This document shows, in pieces, positions 25,442 to 37,600 of a stretch of 64,000 bases of DNA. Source of the DNA: Macrotrachela quadricornifera (Eukaryota; Rotifera; Eurotatoria; Philodinida; Philodinidae); assembly GCA_022393335.1 (NCBI GenBank), contig JAJEKB010000257.1, forward strand, positions 1-64,000, read 5' to 3'. Numbering within the stretch: position 1 is the first letter of the stretch; every line of letters begins with the position of its first letter. The notes under the pieces were generated by a model, which was not told the DNA's origin, did no database searches, and saw only the letters and a list, made by a program, of their open reading frames with translations. The position numbers were made by a program, and so were the translations under genes.

Positions 25442-26542
25442 GAACGATGTGATAATTTTCGCTGAACATTAAATTTTTACGATGGCAGTTTATACTGAAA
25501 AGGATTCATTATTTAAGAGTATTTTTTCTATTTTTAATCACATCTGATTCTTAGTTACAAATGCAACCGATTGGACTGAAATTTTTATCAAAGATAGAAC
25601 AGTGAAAATAACGAAGGTAAAAACGAGATCTCCTCAACATTTCCTGAACGCATTTTTTATCTTTGGTAAAATTCTGACTGAAAACCAGATATAGTCAAAA
25701 ATATTGATACTCTTAAGATAAAATCAATTTTTTATTATTTTCTCTAACTTCCGAACTTATAGAATTCAACCATATGTTAGCTCTCACACTGAATCAAATT
25801 TTGAAAAATGGCTATCAGATGTATGCTCGACATATATTTCAAATGTCAACATGTTTTTTTTAATCAATGTGAAATAATACTCAGATACAGAGAAAGAGTG
25901 TTTGGATTAAAACATGAGTAATGTATCACGTGCAAGAAGGATTCCGTATAGCAATTAAATCGTCGAAAAGCAACAAATCAGAAACTACTTCTTGTATAGT
26001 TAGTCATTCCTATGACCATTCATATCTTAGATCTACAAGTAGTTTAATGAGTATATTGTATAATTGAAATTTGCTCATGAACAAGTTCTAAATACTTAGA
26101 ATGATTTCTACATGATTAATATATAAATCAGCCGATAGTAATGCTAATAAACAAATTTGAAATTTAGGATCATGTTCTGACGTTTTTCTGGCTCATTCCG
26201 TTGTAATCATCTTGTCTAATTAGTCTTCATTTACAAGATAGCCAAGTTAATTATTACTTTTATGAAGAACCTCTATATCTAAATTTGTTTCATTATCGTT
26301 ACAGCCGTTAAGTTCAATTATTGCTTTTTATTCAACAAATTCAAAAATTTTTTTCTTAAATAAAATCTTTCATATACACAAAAAAAAATAAAATAAATAA
26401 ATTTATATATGTATATATCTCATTCAATTCATAGACTCGCTATTTTGTCACAATAAAATTTAAAAAAAAAAAAAGCATTTTTATCGTTTTTACTATATAA
26501 AATCTTTTCTTTGTCTTCATATTTCATTATTTTAATACATAT
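25442..26542. other. Intergenic stretch, TEX2-like to RASGEF1
   Basis: No coding frame or RNA gene found. It contains the 5' flank of the TEX2-like gene and the 3' flank of the RASGEF1 gene. The last 200 bases are very A/T-rich. Confidence 0.6.
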
Positions 26543-26561
26543 TCAAAAACCTAATTTAGCT
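26543..26561 (-). other. Putative 19-base terminal microexon of RASGEF1
   Basis: The catalytic domain reads ...RDQLRSLR and reaches donor GTTAATA. After about 53 bases an acceptor TTATTTTTAG is followed by an exon that completes the codon and reads AKLGF then stop. The phase fits, and family members end a few residues after this point. Without splicing the frame would add a lysine- and isoleucine-rich tail read from intron-like sequence. Confidence 0.5.
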
Positions 26562-29495
26562 CTAAAAATAAAAGAATATTAATAATAATTTTATTTTTTA
26601 ATAAATATATTAACCTTAGCGATCGAAGTTGATCACGATCATGTTCTGTTTCAGGTGGTTCACATTCAAAACTAGCAGCCATTAAAGCTAAATAAAAAAA
26701 AATATTTTAAATAATTCTTTTATTTAAAATCTATTAATTACATACAATCTTCACTAAATACAGGACTAGTTACAACATAATTAATAATGCTTTCATAACG
26801 AGCAAATGAACACTAAAAACATCATTTTTATTTATTTATTTTTTTAAAATTTTATAAAATTTTACTTTGCTTGATTTACATCTCATAAATTCTTCTGAAA
26901 TAAAACGAGCAAGAATATAAAATTTCTAAAAAATAAAATATAATCACTTTTCTATTATTAATAAAAAAAATCATAGGAATTTTTACTTTAAGATTAAGTT
27001 CTTCTTGTCCACTATCGGTCATAACTAAATCAGATGATCGAACTTTAATAAAATAAACATCACGTAAAAAAATGCTCAGAAATGGTATAATAACCTAAAG
27101 TCAATATATAATCATTCGAAAAAACAAGCAAAAAAAATTTTTTTTACCATGCCTGATTGCCAATGATGTTTTTCCGCTCTTTGCATGGCTGCTTTAACAA
27201 TCGATCGATAAATACAAAAATTTTTACTTGGATTCATATATTTTTCTAATGTATCTAATTTTGCACGATTTGCTTTACTCCACTAGAACATCAAAGAATA
27301 AGATAAAGTATATAATACAAAAGAAAAACAGAAAGGTCTACCGTTTTCTTTAAACGTTTAACAGGTAACATATTAAGTCCACCTAGATTAAAAATAAAAT
27401 TATTTATTTATTTATTGAAATTGTAATTCAAAAAAAATAGAAAATATTAATGAAATTTGAATCTTTTTTTTTTGTTACTTGTATTCTCTAGAGAATGACA
27501 GACATATAGAATATATTTTGTTTTCCTCTCATGAGAAAAATCTAATGTCAAATATTAGTTCGTGACATTTTCTTTCTAATCAATATTTTCTTATTATTTC
27601 AATAGAAACCAAAAAAAGAAAATAAATCTTATTTTCTTTGCAGCAACAAAAAAACAATTTAATCTTTATTAAATATTAATAATATCTAAATATATGTAAT
27701 ATTTTTATTTTTTTTTTACCTAAAATTCCCATCATTGAATTAAAATTTCCTGTATTAAAACATTCAAGTGCTGCATCAATAAAATAATTAAGAAGTTTAA
27801 CACGAATATGTCGTTTTAAATGTTTAATTATTTCTGTTGTTACAAATGATGATAAACGATTACTCCAATTAATATATGCTTCAAGACAATATGTCCAAGA
27901 TTGTGATGATGATGATGATGATGATTTTGTTGAATCAGAATTTGATGATGAGGAATCTGATGAACGCATATGAATAAATTCTTCTGCACCAATTGCTTTA
28001 AGTCTATCCTAAAAATAAAAATTTAATTCAAAAAAATATTTTTATTTTAATTTATATAATCTTACTAATTCAATATGTGTTAATTGATGTGCAAATTCTT
28101 TTGGACATGGACATTGTTCATAAATATCCGTCTAAATGATTAATAAAAAAAATTAAAATAAAAAGTAAAAATAAATACAAACTGTTAATGCAGATGTTGT
28201 TAAACGATTAGCTATTTCATTATCAATTAATTGTAAATATTGTTCATAACGATCAAGAATATTAAGCTAAATAAAATAAATTAATAATAACAAAAAAAAA
28301 AAGAAAATATTTTTTTTTATATGATTTACTTTTGACATAATATCAGATAAAAGTAATTTAACATTTGATGTAAACATAGGATCTATTTTAGTAATTTGAT
28401 TTGTTATACATTCAAGTTGATTCATTAATGATGGTGTACGAAAATCATATGAAAATGTTTTTGTCCAATGAACTAACATTGAAAAATAATTAAGGAGTAA
28501 ATTAGTTCGTTGTTGTTCCTATCAATAAAATATTGTTATTTGAGTAGGTTTCTTTTATTATTTAAAAACAAAATCTTTCATACTTGAGAACTATGTGTTA
28601 AATGACTAAAAATAGATCTTGCTATCTTATTAAATAAAAGTATTGGATTAATATGTGTTCGACAACAAAGAAGAGCTGGATAGAGAAATGTTATCTAAAT
28701 TAATATGAAAAGAAAAACAAAAGTAATTATTTTGATAATAGATATTTTTTTTAAAACTATTCAATTACTTCAGGTGCACTCGTTGATGTTGGAGTTAGAC
28801 GATCAATTAATTCATCAAGTGTTATTGAATCAGTATGAATAGTAGAAAAATCTGGTCCAGGTGTTGGTGATCGAAATGTTGTTTCATCATGATTAACACC
28901 CAATTTTTGTTTATCTTCCAATAATGTAGATTGCTTTTTTATTTATAGATGGAAAAAAAATTATAATAAAAAAAAAAGAATGTCAAGAAAGATTAAATAT
29001 AAATTTTAATTTACTTACAATAACATTTTCATAATGTAATGGTGGTTTTGATGTTAATGCTGATGAAGGACGAAAAACAGCTGTTCGAACAAAATACTTT
29101 GGATTTGAATATGAAAATGACATATCTGATGGACAAGGACTTGAACGATGCATATTAAGACTTGTTTGACTTGATGTACGTGGCATATGATGTTCAATTA
29201 TTGGAATAGTTGCAGTTGTAGTGCTTGTTGTTGATGAAATACTATCAACACTATGTGTACGAGAATTTTGATTAGGACGAAAATAACGAATTTCGGGTGT
29301 AAATGATTCATTCAATGATTGAGAAGGAGGAGGTGTACATGATTGCCATCCTCCCAATACTCCATTTCGTTGTTGATTTAAATATGCTTTTCTCAATAAT
29401 TTTTCTCGTTTTTCTCGTGCTGTTCCTAAAAATACTCCATGACCAGACGATGATATCAATGAATTATTGCTACTACTCCCATACCGATGATGCAT
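26543..29495 (-). CDS. RASGEF1: RASGEF1-family Ras/Rap guanine-nucleotide exchange factor
   Basis: About a dozen exons separated by introns of about 45-60 bases, plus one larger (about 27380-27719). Family members activate Ras-like GTPases, notably Rap2, by GDP release. The first supported exon (29495-29019) is Ser/Thr/Pro-rich and ends KPPLHYENVI. Next comes the RasGEF-N region: ITLDELIDRLTPTSTSAPE, then ITFLYPALLCCRTHINPILL. The catalytic RasGEF domain begins KEFAHQLTHIEL and contains VKLLNYFIDAALECFNTGNF, NSMMGILGGLN, KRLKKTWSKANRAKLDTLE and VIPFLSIFLRDVYFI. The order and motifs match RASGEF1A/B/C. A GAT repeat (27904-27925) encodes a poly-Ser loop in the domain. A splice acceptor (CTTCTAG) lies just before the ATG at 29495 and the frame stays open to it, so an upstream exon is possible. 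The last exon may be a 19-base microexon (26561-26543). Confidence 0.88.
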
Positions 29496-29762
29496 TCTAT
29501 GACCTAGAAGGTAAAAAAAAAGAAAAAAAAAGAACGAATTTCTATGGTCTCATCATACAAAGAACATTGAAAGTGAAGTGTAAAGGTATTCAAATGAATG
29601 TAATGCATGTATGTATAAGAAGAGAAAACGAAAAAATCCTGACATGAATAAAATGAAGTTAAATGAAACTGTTATTTCATCATTAAATTTTTTTTTTGCT
29701 ATTTATTATGTTTTGAATAAATCAAAGGAATTATTGAAAATCAAATTAACAATCAACGATGT

Positions 29763-30651
29763 TTACCAAGCAACGATGCCTGGTATATATTTTTCAATTA
29801 ACGATGTATAATACGGTTTCAGTTCATCAATATTTGGTAAATCATTATCCGTTTTTGTATATAAATCAAATTTTTGAAAACGACGAACCCATTCTAACAT
29901 TTGAAGATCTTTTTCATTACATAAATACATATAATCATTGCCTGTATGCCTAAAAGATTAATAATATAAAATAAAATGTAATAAAAACTACCAAATCAAT
30001 AAATTCATACCAAGGATAAAATGAATGATATCGTATGATATATAAAGCTTCATCAGGTAAAGTACATGTTGAATGATTAATCAATACACGATAAAGATAT
30101 TCATCATGTCCCCATGACATCATACATTGATCAAGACCACAATTTGGTGTATACATTCCATGTTTAGTTGAATAGATTTTATCATGTAAATCAGGATTAT
30201 TTTCAAATGTTGTTTTATGATAAACAATTTTATCACTAAATTGACAACCAACAGGAAATGTATCACCAACAACAGCCCATTGAGGTTCATTATAAAGTGC
30301 TAAAACTTTTCCACAATCATGTATAAGACCAGTTAAATGAAACCAATCTTGATCAGGATACATTTTTCGTATAGCTTCAGCTGTTTGAAATGCATGATAG
30401 ATATTTGGTACATCAACATCAGGATCACTTTCATCAACAAGTGTATTTAATTTTTCCAATGCTTGATATATTGTCATACGATCATGATTAAATTTTAACC
30501 AACGATCATGTTGTTGACGAACAAAATCCACACATTGATATGTATGCATTTGTTTATATGTATTATATACTCGTTGAGCAATAAGACTATCATTTTCTGT
30601 TGGTTGCTCAATATATTGTCGAAAGACAGGAGGATTCTCTGTTTGTAACAT
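29763..30651 (-). CDS. MIOX: Myo-inositol oxygenase
   Basis: Two exons, 30651-30011 and 29949-29763, joined in phase 2 within a Trp codon; 275 residues, close to the usual 285. MIOX is a cytosolic di-iron enzyme that opens myo-inositol with O2 to give D-glucuronate. All metal ligands are visible: His in NIYHAFQTAE, His-Asp in LIHDCGK, His in SWGHDEYLY, His in RYHSFYPWH, and Asp in KFDLYTK. The protein ends PYYTSLIEKYIPGIVAW, the typical C-terminus. The join at 30011/29949 is needed to restore YPWHTGNDY; reading through the intron gives a false tail. The gene sits 267 bases upstream of the RASGEF1 start region, on the same strand. Confidence 0.96.
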
Positions 30652-31790
30652 ATTTTCGACTGTGCTTTTTTATTGTTAATTTATCGAATATATATACTTA
30701 TGGGAAGGGAAGGGGGGAAAGATTGGAAAGGGGGGTGAGGTGGTGGAAAAACAATATTTTATCCAATTAATTGATAAAGATATTCAAAGCGAAAACAACA
30801 GATAAGAAATAATAAAAACGGCTTACTTTGTTTTTTTTGTGATATTTTATTTTATTTTATTTTTCTTTTGTTGATAACGTCTTATATTTCACACTTTACC
30901 ACTTGTGTTGAGTGTCTATTTGAAAATGAATAATGTAATAAGAATAAATGAAGAATTCCCTGTCAAACCTTGACAAGTCAAGAATTTCAAGGAAAATAAA
31001 ATGATGAATAATGATGTAACGAAAAAAAAAGGAGAGAGAGGAATGAAAAAAAAAATCTAACTGATCATCTTATCCTTCTGTTGTTAATGCCCTTTGTCAC
31101 CATTTACTCAACGAAACTTAAATTCGTTATTTCCTTCGTCACTGTGCTCACCTATTTATTTTGTCTCTTTTTCTTTTTCGTTTTTTTTTTTTTTTTTGTT
31201 CTTTTTATGTATCTTAGCCGAGGCCGGATGTACAATCGATTTATGCGTAGTTTTCGTCGGCTTTTTCTTTTTCGTTCCTTCCTCTTTTTTTTTATCGGAA
31301 GGTAAAGAAATAAAGTATAATATGTATACATACTACCGTCATTCGTGATGACGATCGTATTAACGTTTTCGTGAGACAACAACGGTAAAAAAAGAAATAT
31401 TAGAAAAAAAAAATCCTAATTCCAATAACGACTATTTATATTTAATATTATGAATAAAAAATAAAAAAAAACAGAGAGAAAGAGAGACACGGTGGTCCGA
31501 TTATGTATAAAAATAACAGGTCGTCTTGTTTTGTTTTTATTCGTCGATATTACATTTATGTGATAATTTAACTCTTAATTAAATAGATTGAGACTAAAAG
31601 AAACAAGTAAAGGTGAACAAATGTATGTATAAATCTTATTGTCTACACTTGTCTCGCCATTAGACAATGTAGGTATGTTTACATCCATATTAATAATAAA
31701 AGAAAATGCATGTATGTATGCATGCATGCATAAATGATAGACACAAATACAAAAAAAAAAAGAAAAAAACTCATATAAGACATGTTAATA
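30652..31790. other. Upstream region of MIOX with a G-rich tract
   Basis: No gene supported. 30701-30743 is a G-run tract on the + strand just before the MIOX start. Overlapping frames at 31081-31382 cover a T-rich low-complexity stretch and are not credible proteins. A GCATGCATGCAT repeat lies at 31716-31731. Confidence 0.6.
30701..30743 (+). other. G-run tract, possible G-quadruplex, upstream of MIOX
   Basis: The + strand reads GGGAAGGGAAGGGGGG, then a 12-base loop and GGGGGG. At least four runs of three or more G are present, 50-92 bases before the MIOX start. It stands out in otherwise AT-rich DNA. In the MIOX transcript it would be a C-rich leader if transcribed. Confidence 0.55.
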
Positions 31791-32310
31791 CTATGAAAAT
31801 ATCCTTTTAAGTCCAATTAATATTAGTAATTGAAAAGTAATAAGAAGAATAAAATATGATGATATAGTTCTATCAATTGAAGCTCGATTACACATTTCTT
31901 TTGCACACATACAAAAACGTCCGGTTGTAAAATTTGAACCAGTTGTATGTCGATAACAAACATCAATTTTTGATAAACGATGTAAAAAATAGTCAGTTAA
32001 ACAACCACGTTTTATAAATGTATCATTAGTTGATGTACCATCAAAATGATAAAATTTTACACAATAATCTGAACATTCAACTGTTCGATTAGCACGATGA
32101 ACTTTAAATGGATCACCACAATAATCATCAATACGTGAATCACATTGATAACAAACAAATTTTGCCATTGTACATGTTTCTTTTGCAACAACAACGAGTA
32201 ACGTTCTTAATTGATGAATAAATATCGATAGATAAATACCAGATAGCTATTGTTTTATGAAATAAATATCATCAATTAGATTATTTATAGATTATACTTA
32301 CAAATTTCAT
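31791..32310 (-). CDS. Ly6/uPAR-type GPI-anchored small protein
   Basis: Two exons, 32310-32302 (only MKF) and 32246-31791, joined in phase 0; 154 residues. The upstream exon supplies the start of a secretion signal: MKFLSGIYLSIFIHQLRTLL. The mature part begins near FVCYQCDSRIDDYCGDPF and has the Ly6 cysteine pattern: CxxC, then ECSDYCVKFY, GCLTDYF, VCYR, CMCAKEMCN. The final CxxxMCN matches the Ly6/Quiver (sleepless) type ending. A hydrophobic C-terminus (YFILLITFQLLILIGL) fits a GPI-anchor signal. Some relatives modulate ion channels in neurons, but the role here is unknown. Starting at the internal ATG (32168) would leave no signal peptide, which is why I chose the two-exon model. Confidence 0.8.
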
Positions 32311-34681
32311 CGTGTACTATTATTATTCAGTATTAACATGGTTAATTTATAACAGAAAAAAAAAATAATAAAATAAAAAATAAATCTTTTTATGTTATTT
32401 TAAATCATAATAATGATAATAATAAAAAATAAAGAATATATCTTAAAGAAAAAAAAACATAAATTAATAATATAATTTTTCTTTTATAGAAACAAACTGA
32501 GAATTTGTAATAGAATTTTAAGGATATTTGGTTAAGCTATATACAAACATATGTGCACCTCATTTATATCTGATAATCGACATATAAGTCCTTGTCATCG
32601 TTGTTTTTATCGAAAGAAAGAGCGAGAAAATTTCTAAGACTATTATTATTATCATCATCACCATCATCATTCTTGTTGCTATGAATTTAGGTTAAGCCAC
32701 TATCTTCTATTTATTATTCCCGTTGTTCTTTTCTTTTTTTTTTCTATTCGCTTCGTCTTCATCATCAACATAAAAACAAATTGGAACTAATGCATTGCGT
32801 TCCGCTCCTTCTTTCCATTCCCCTTTTCTCTCTCTTTCTCTCCCTCTTTTCTTCTATATCCATCTATCTATATAGTGTTCTATACATTGTTAATAGTAGT
32901 CTCATCTAGACAAGACAACTCGATAAGTATTGCCTATTCAATTTGGTACTTAGCGTTAGTAATGTCAAAAAGATGAAGCTTTTCAATGCAACAAGAATGT
33001 ATAATTTGAATGATGAGATCGATATGCCAATATGATTGTTCAGTCAAGCGACGGTATTGAATAAAAAATTTCGTGTCAAATCAAAATTGTTAAGCTATAT
33101 TTTTCTTTTCCTCTCATATTTTTTTGTTCTTATTTCCTAACAAATAATGAATAGTGAGAGTTCTTCCATAGGGAAATTCTTGTTTATAGTTTGTTCTTAT
33201 CGTCGTTTTCATTCTCACCATTATCATTGTCTTCATTATAGTTATCATTAATAAATATGAAAAATCATAAAATGTAGGAAATAATAGTACTCGATCATCG
33301 ACTCATATTACATCACTCTCATTTCTTATTTGCTCAAAGTGATTTCTTTTTTTGGCATATAATATTGTAATAGATTACATGGAGAAATACATGCATCTTG
33401 ACATTTGAAGAGAAAGAAAAATAAGAAGTAGTGGCACTTACGTTTATGCCTAGTTAGCAATGTTATGATTATTTTATATTATTATTAAGATAGAAGTCTT
33501 CAGTTTTCATGTCGGCAACATACTTTTTACTTTTTCTTTTATCATTGATGTCGTTTGTCATATCTTTCATTGCGTGTATGTGTGTTTTCCGCCTTCAAAC
33601 GACTTCGTTTCTTTTCTCTCTCTCACGTACACACTTCTTTTCTTTTCTACTGATGACTTACCGTTACATGCAATGAACAAATTATTAAAAGAGTCGTCTG
33701 CTACACTAAACATTTTTGTTCGTCATTTTCTCACTACACACACTTCTAAACTCTATATCTTTCCCTCTGTCACCCTCAGTAGACATTTTATTATTATTAT
33801 TATTATTCTTGAAGGCAAGAAAAACGATTTTGTTTCTAGTATACACCCGAATAAACAATAAGCAAAAAAAAAAAAGAAGAAGAAGAAGAGAAGAAAGAAG
33901 CGTATTAGAAAGACTGTTGACACTAAGTCGACAATGTTCCTGTACCGTCTGTTTTTTTTTTGCTGAGATCGATTATTTTATGGCTAGATGAATAATGATA
34001 GAACGATGGAAATACATATAAATATCTATATATCCTTATCTATATATATCACTTCCCAAAAAAATACAACTATGGCTTACTTAACATCTCATGTATATAA
34101 TCAAACGGATATTGTGGTCTGTTGAGCAGATCATTAAACATTTCATGCAGTGCAGACATACGAATGCTTTTATATTCATCATTTATTACCTTGCATGGCT
34201 TCCGGTATATAGCTTTTATTATATTGAAGTAGTACGAATGCTAACATAAAACTCAACAATAATAAAAAAAAAAAAGAAGAAAAAAAAAAGGAAATTCTGA
34301 TAATTCTACTCTGAATGACAGAAAGAATTTTTGTCTAGAATCATTTCATGATATGTCAATAATTTTTTTTGCTTCTTCTTTTTCTTCTTCTTCTCCTTCT
34401 CTTTCTTATCATCATCATCATCTGATTGACTATATAACATTGTCACACAATGTTGGATTTATTATATTATATTTTGTCAACAAATCGAGAGCATATAGAA
34501 TATCAAAGCAAAAACAACTCAAGAAAAATTCACATAAAAATACCTTCGAACGGAAAAAAAAGATCATTATCACATATAAACTATTTCCTAAAACAAATAC
34601 CCATGATGATACTAAAAACATTAGATATTCTAATATATAAAAAAAAACAAAGTCTTTGATGAAAAAAAAATTGTTTCGAAG
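32311..34681. other. Intergenic stretch with simple repeats
   Basis: No gene supported over about 2.4 kb. It contains pyrimidine-rich tracts (32820-32865, 34366-34410), ATT repeats near 33787-33806, and an AAG run near 33872-33893. Open frames near 33574-33991 and 34353-34659 are in these low-complexity tracts. It must hold the promoter of the Ly6-like gene and the 3' UTR of the mannosidase gene. Confidence 0.55.
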
Positions 34682-37600
34682 TTATTTTATTTTAATTTTA
34701 TAAGTCATTATTTCTGCTATTGGAACATTTAATTTTGATGTAATATTTAAATGATTTTGTACATGTCTTAATGATAATGATGTTTGTTCAATTGTATCTA
34801 TTTGGTTTGCTGGAAAAAAATGTTCAAAAATTGGCTTAAAAAAAAGAGAGAGAAAATCAATAAATATTTTTTATTAAATTAAATTTTTTTACTTGTTCAA
34901 AATGAAATGAATTATCATAATTTTCATCACAATCATAAGCAAATCTTCGTAAAATTAATGCTAAATTTTTTGATGAACTACATTTTAAATCATCATTATT
35001 TTCATTTAATGTACGTAAATTAATTAAATGATAATCACTAGGAAAAAGATTTATTTTTGAAAATAAATTTAATTCATTTTGAGAAATTTTTGTTGATATT
35101 GATTGAAATACATGCATAGGATATAAAAGTTCAGTTGAATGATGATGAGCTAATAATGATGGATAACCAGTTAATGATGTTCGATCAGCAATCTAAATGA
35201 AAAAAAAAGAATATATAAAAAGATTTTTTTTAAATAGATTTATATACGGTATGACGTGGTTCAAATAAAAGTTTAAAACGACTAATAATTTCTCGATTAT
35301 CTGTAACACCTTGTGCTAAACCACGATTATCATCACGAAGTAAACGTCGATCAAGAAAAACATCAACAATACCTAAATTTATAATAAATAAAATTCTTTT
35401 TTTTTTTTTCAACAAAAAATAATATTACCAGATTTTAAAGATGCTACACCTGATGGTTGACCAGCAAGTATTGAAAATCTCATATGATCATCTTCAATAT
35501 AAGCCATAGCTGGCATTGGATAAACATTACCTTGTAATGGTAATTTACTGTAAGTTTTTCGTCGTATTGTCTATAAAACAAAAATTTTTAATATTTTTTT
35601 ATTTTTATTAATTAATAGTAACTCTTTTTCTCTCTTTTTTTGAAATAAAAATTTAATTTCGATTAGCATATAGTAGCGTCAAATGTCATATGGAATTACG
35701 ATCATCGTTGAATCTTTAAAAAAATTCTTTTTTTATAGTAATTTCTAAATTTATCTGATTCAACTAATACTTGAAACTATTCTTTAAAGGAAGAATCGAT
35801 TGTTTTTTGATTTTGTCCTTTCCATCTAGATTAATAAGATTTTGAAAATTAAAACTTTCGAAGAAGCTTAAAATTACTACTGAGATGTAGTCTCAGATAT
35901 CTGAAAACAAAATTTTTTAGCTTAATCTGATAAATTTTGATGAGAGTTGTTATGTGATCGGATGAGATCCTATGAAAAGCTAAGCATCAAATTTCTCTTT
36001 CTTCGTATTAAATAGTATGTCAATGAGAGAGTTATGATTTTTTCTTTTAAATTTATTGGAGATATATCTTATTTCGATCAGATAATCAATAGAATTTATA
36101 GAAAAAAAAATTGTAATATTTAAAAAATCCTTACATTATATCGTATGATAAGATTCTCAAAAGATATGATAATCTTATCTTATTTTTGAATGGGATCAGA
36201 CGAAATTCTATAAGGTATTAAGATCTAATGAAAACCTTTAAATTAGATTTAATATAAAATTTTTATCAATTGTGAATTTTTGTATTTATTGATCCGATTA
36301 TTTGATTTGAAGTCTGATATTTTTATAAGAATAATTAATCTTGAAGATTTAATAAATAACTGATTAAAATGACATGACTTTATATTTATAAGAATCTCAA
36401 AATATTAATCTTAGAATTCTAAAAAAAATTATTTAATATATATGATTAACAATAAATCTATAATCATTTGATTTATTCATATTAAACTACTATCATCGTT
36501 GAAGATTTCTTTACATTCTTACCTGAAAACCATTAAGATCTGTAAAAAATTCATCACCATTTTTAATTCCAGTAGTAAATCTCAAGGCTAATTCGATATC
36601 TTGATTCATATTTAAATGTGTTGTTGCACTAAGATCAACAATATAATCATCCGAACCTAAACAAATACATCGAAATCTTTTTATACATACAGTAAGGTAT
36701 GAAAATCTTTGCCCCTTTTATAGATTACCTTTCTGAAAGTCTACCTCTAAAATATTTTTTTTGAGAAATCTCCAGAAAGTGAGACAATCTTTCTCTAGTC
36801 ATCATATTCATCTAGAGAACTATTTGAAATATTGAGGACAAAACTTTTGCATTTCTACTATATATATTTATATAACAAACCATTTGTATTTGTTAATTTA
36901 TATTGTAAACCATACATTTCATGAATGATATCAATGTGACTAACTAATACACCACGTTGAATACGTATGATATCTTGATTAGTCTTAGGAATATCTTTAG
37001 CTTCACCATCAGGTAAAAATAAATATGCACCACTATTATGATCTGATTGTTTTGATGTACCATAATGAATAACATTTGTTACAAAAGATATTTTTTCTTC
37101 ATGTTTTAAATGTTGAATACTTTTTAAAGTACCAGTTTTGGAAAAACTTATTGAAAGAAAACGATTATTTAATTTAATTAATTTTTTATTCATTAATTCG
37201 GATTTAAATGGTCTAAAATTTTCGAATATATATATATATATTTTTTATTAAAACTTTCCAAAATAAAAAAGTTTTAACATACCCAGATGAATTTACCATT
37301 GCATCTTTTTCATTAATATATTCAATAGTACTCAATGGACATGATTCTTGTGTTGTACTAATATGAATTGTATATTCTTTTAAAGAATATGCTTCAATAT
37401 CAACAAGAATAAGTAACTAAAATATATTCAAAAATGTATAATTAAAAAGAAAAAGATTTCAAACAAACTTCAAATATATTATTTTCCATTATATTTGATT
37501 TTTTTCCAGTCCATTTTGGATTAATTTGACAAGAATTTATTGTTTTTTTATTACTTGTTATATATACTTGATATGTATCAATAAGAAGTTTAACAATTTG

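Noticed and set aside
31081..31382. Overlapping frames on both strands
   Set aside because: All arise from a T-rich/poly-T stretch and encode only Phe/Leu or Lys/Arg runs.
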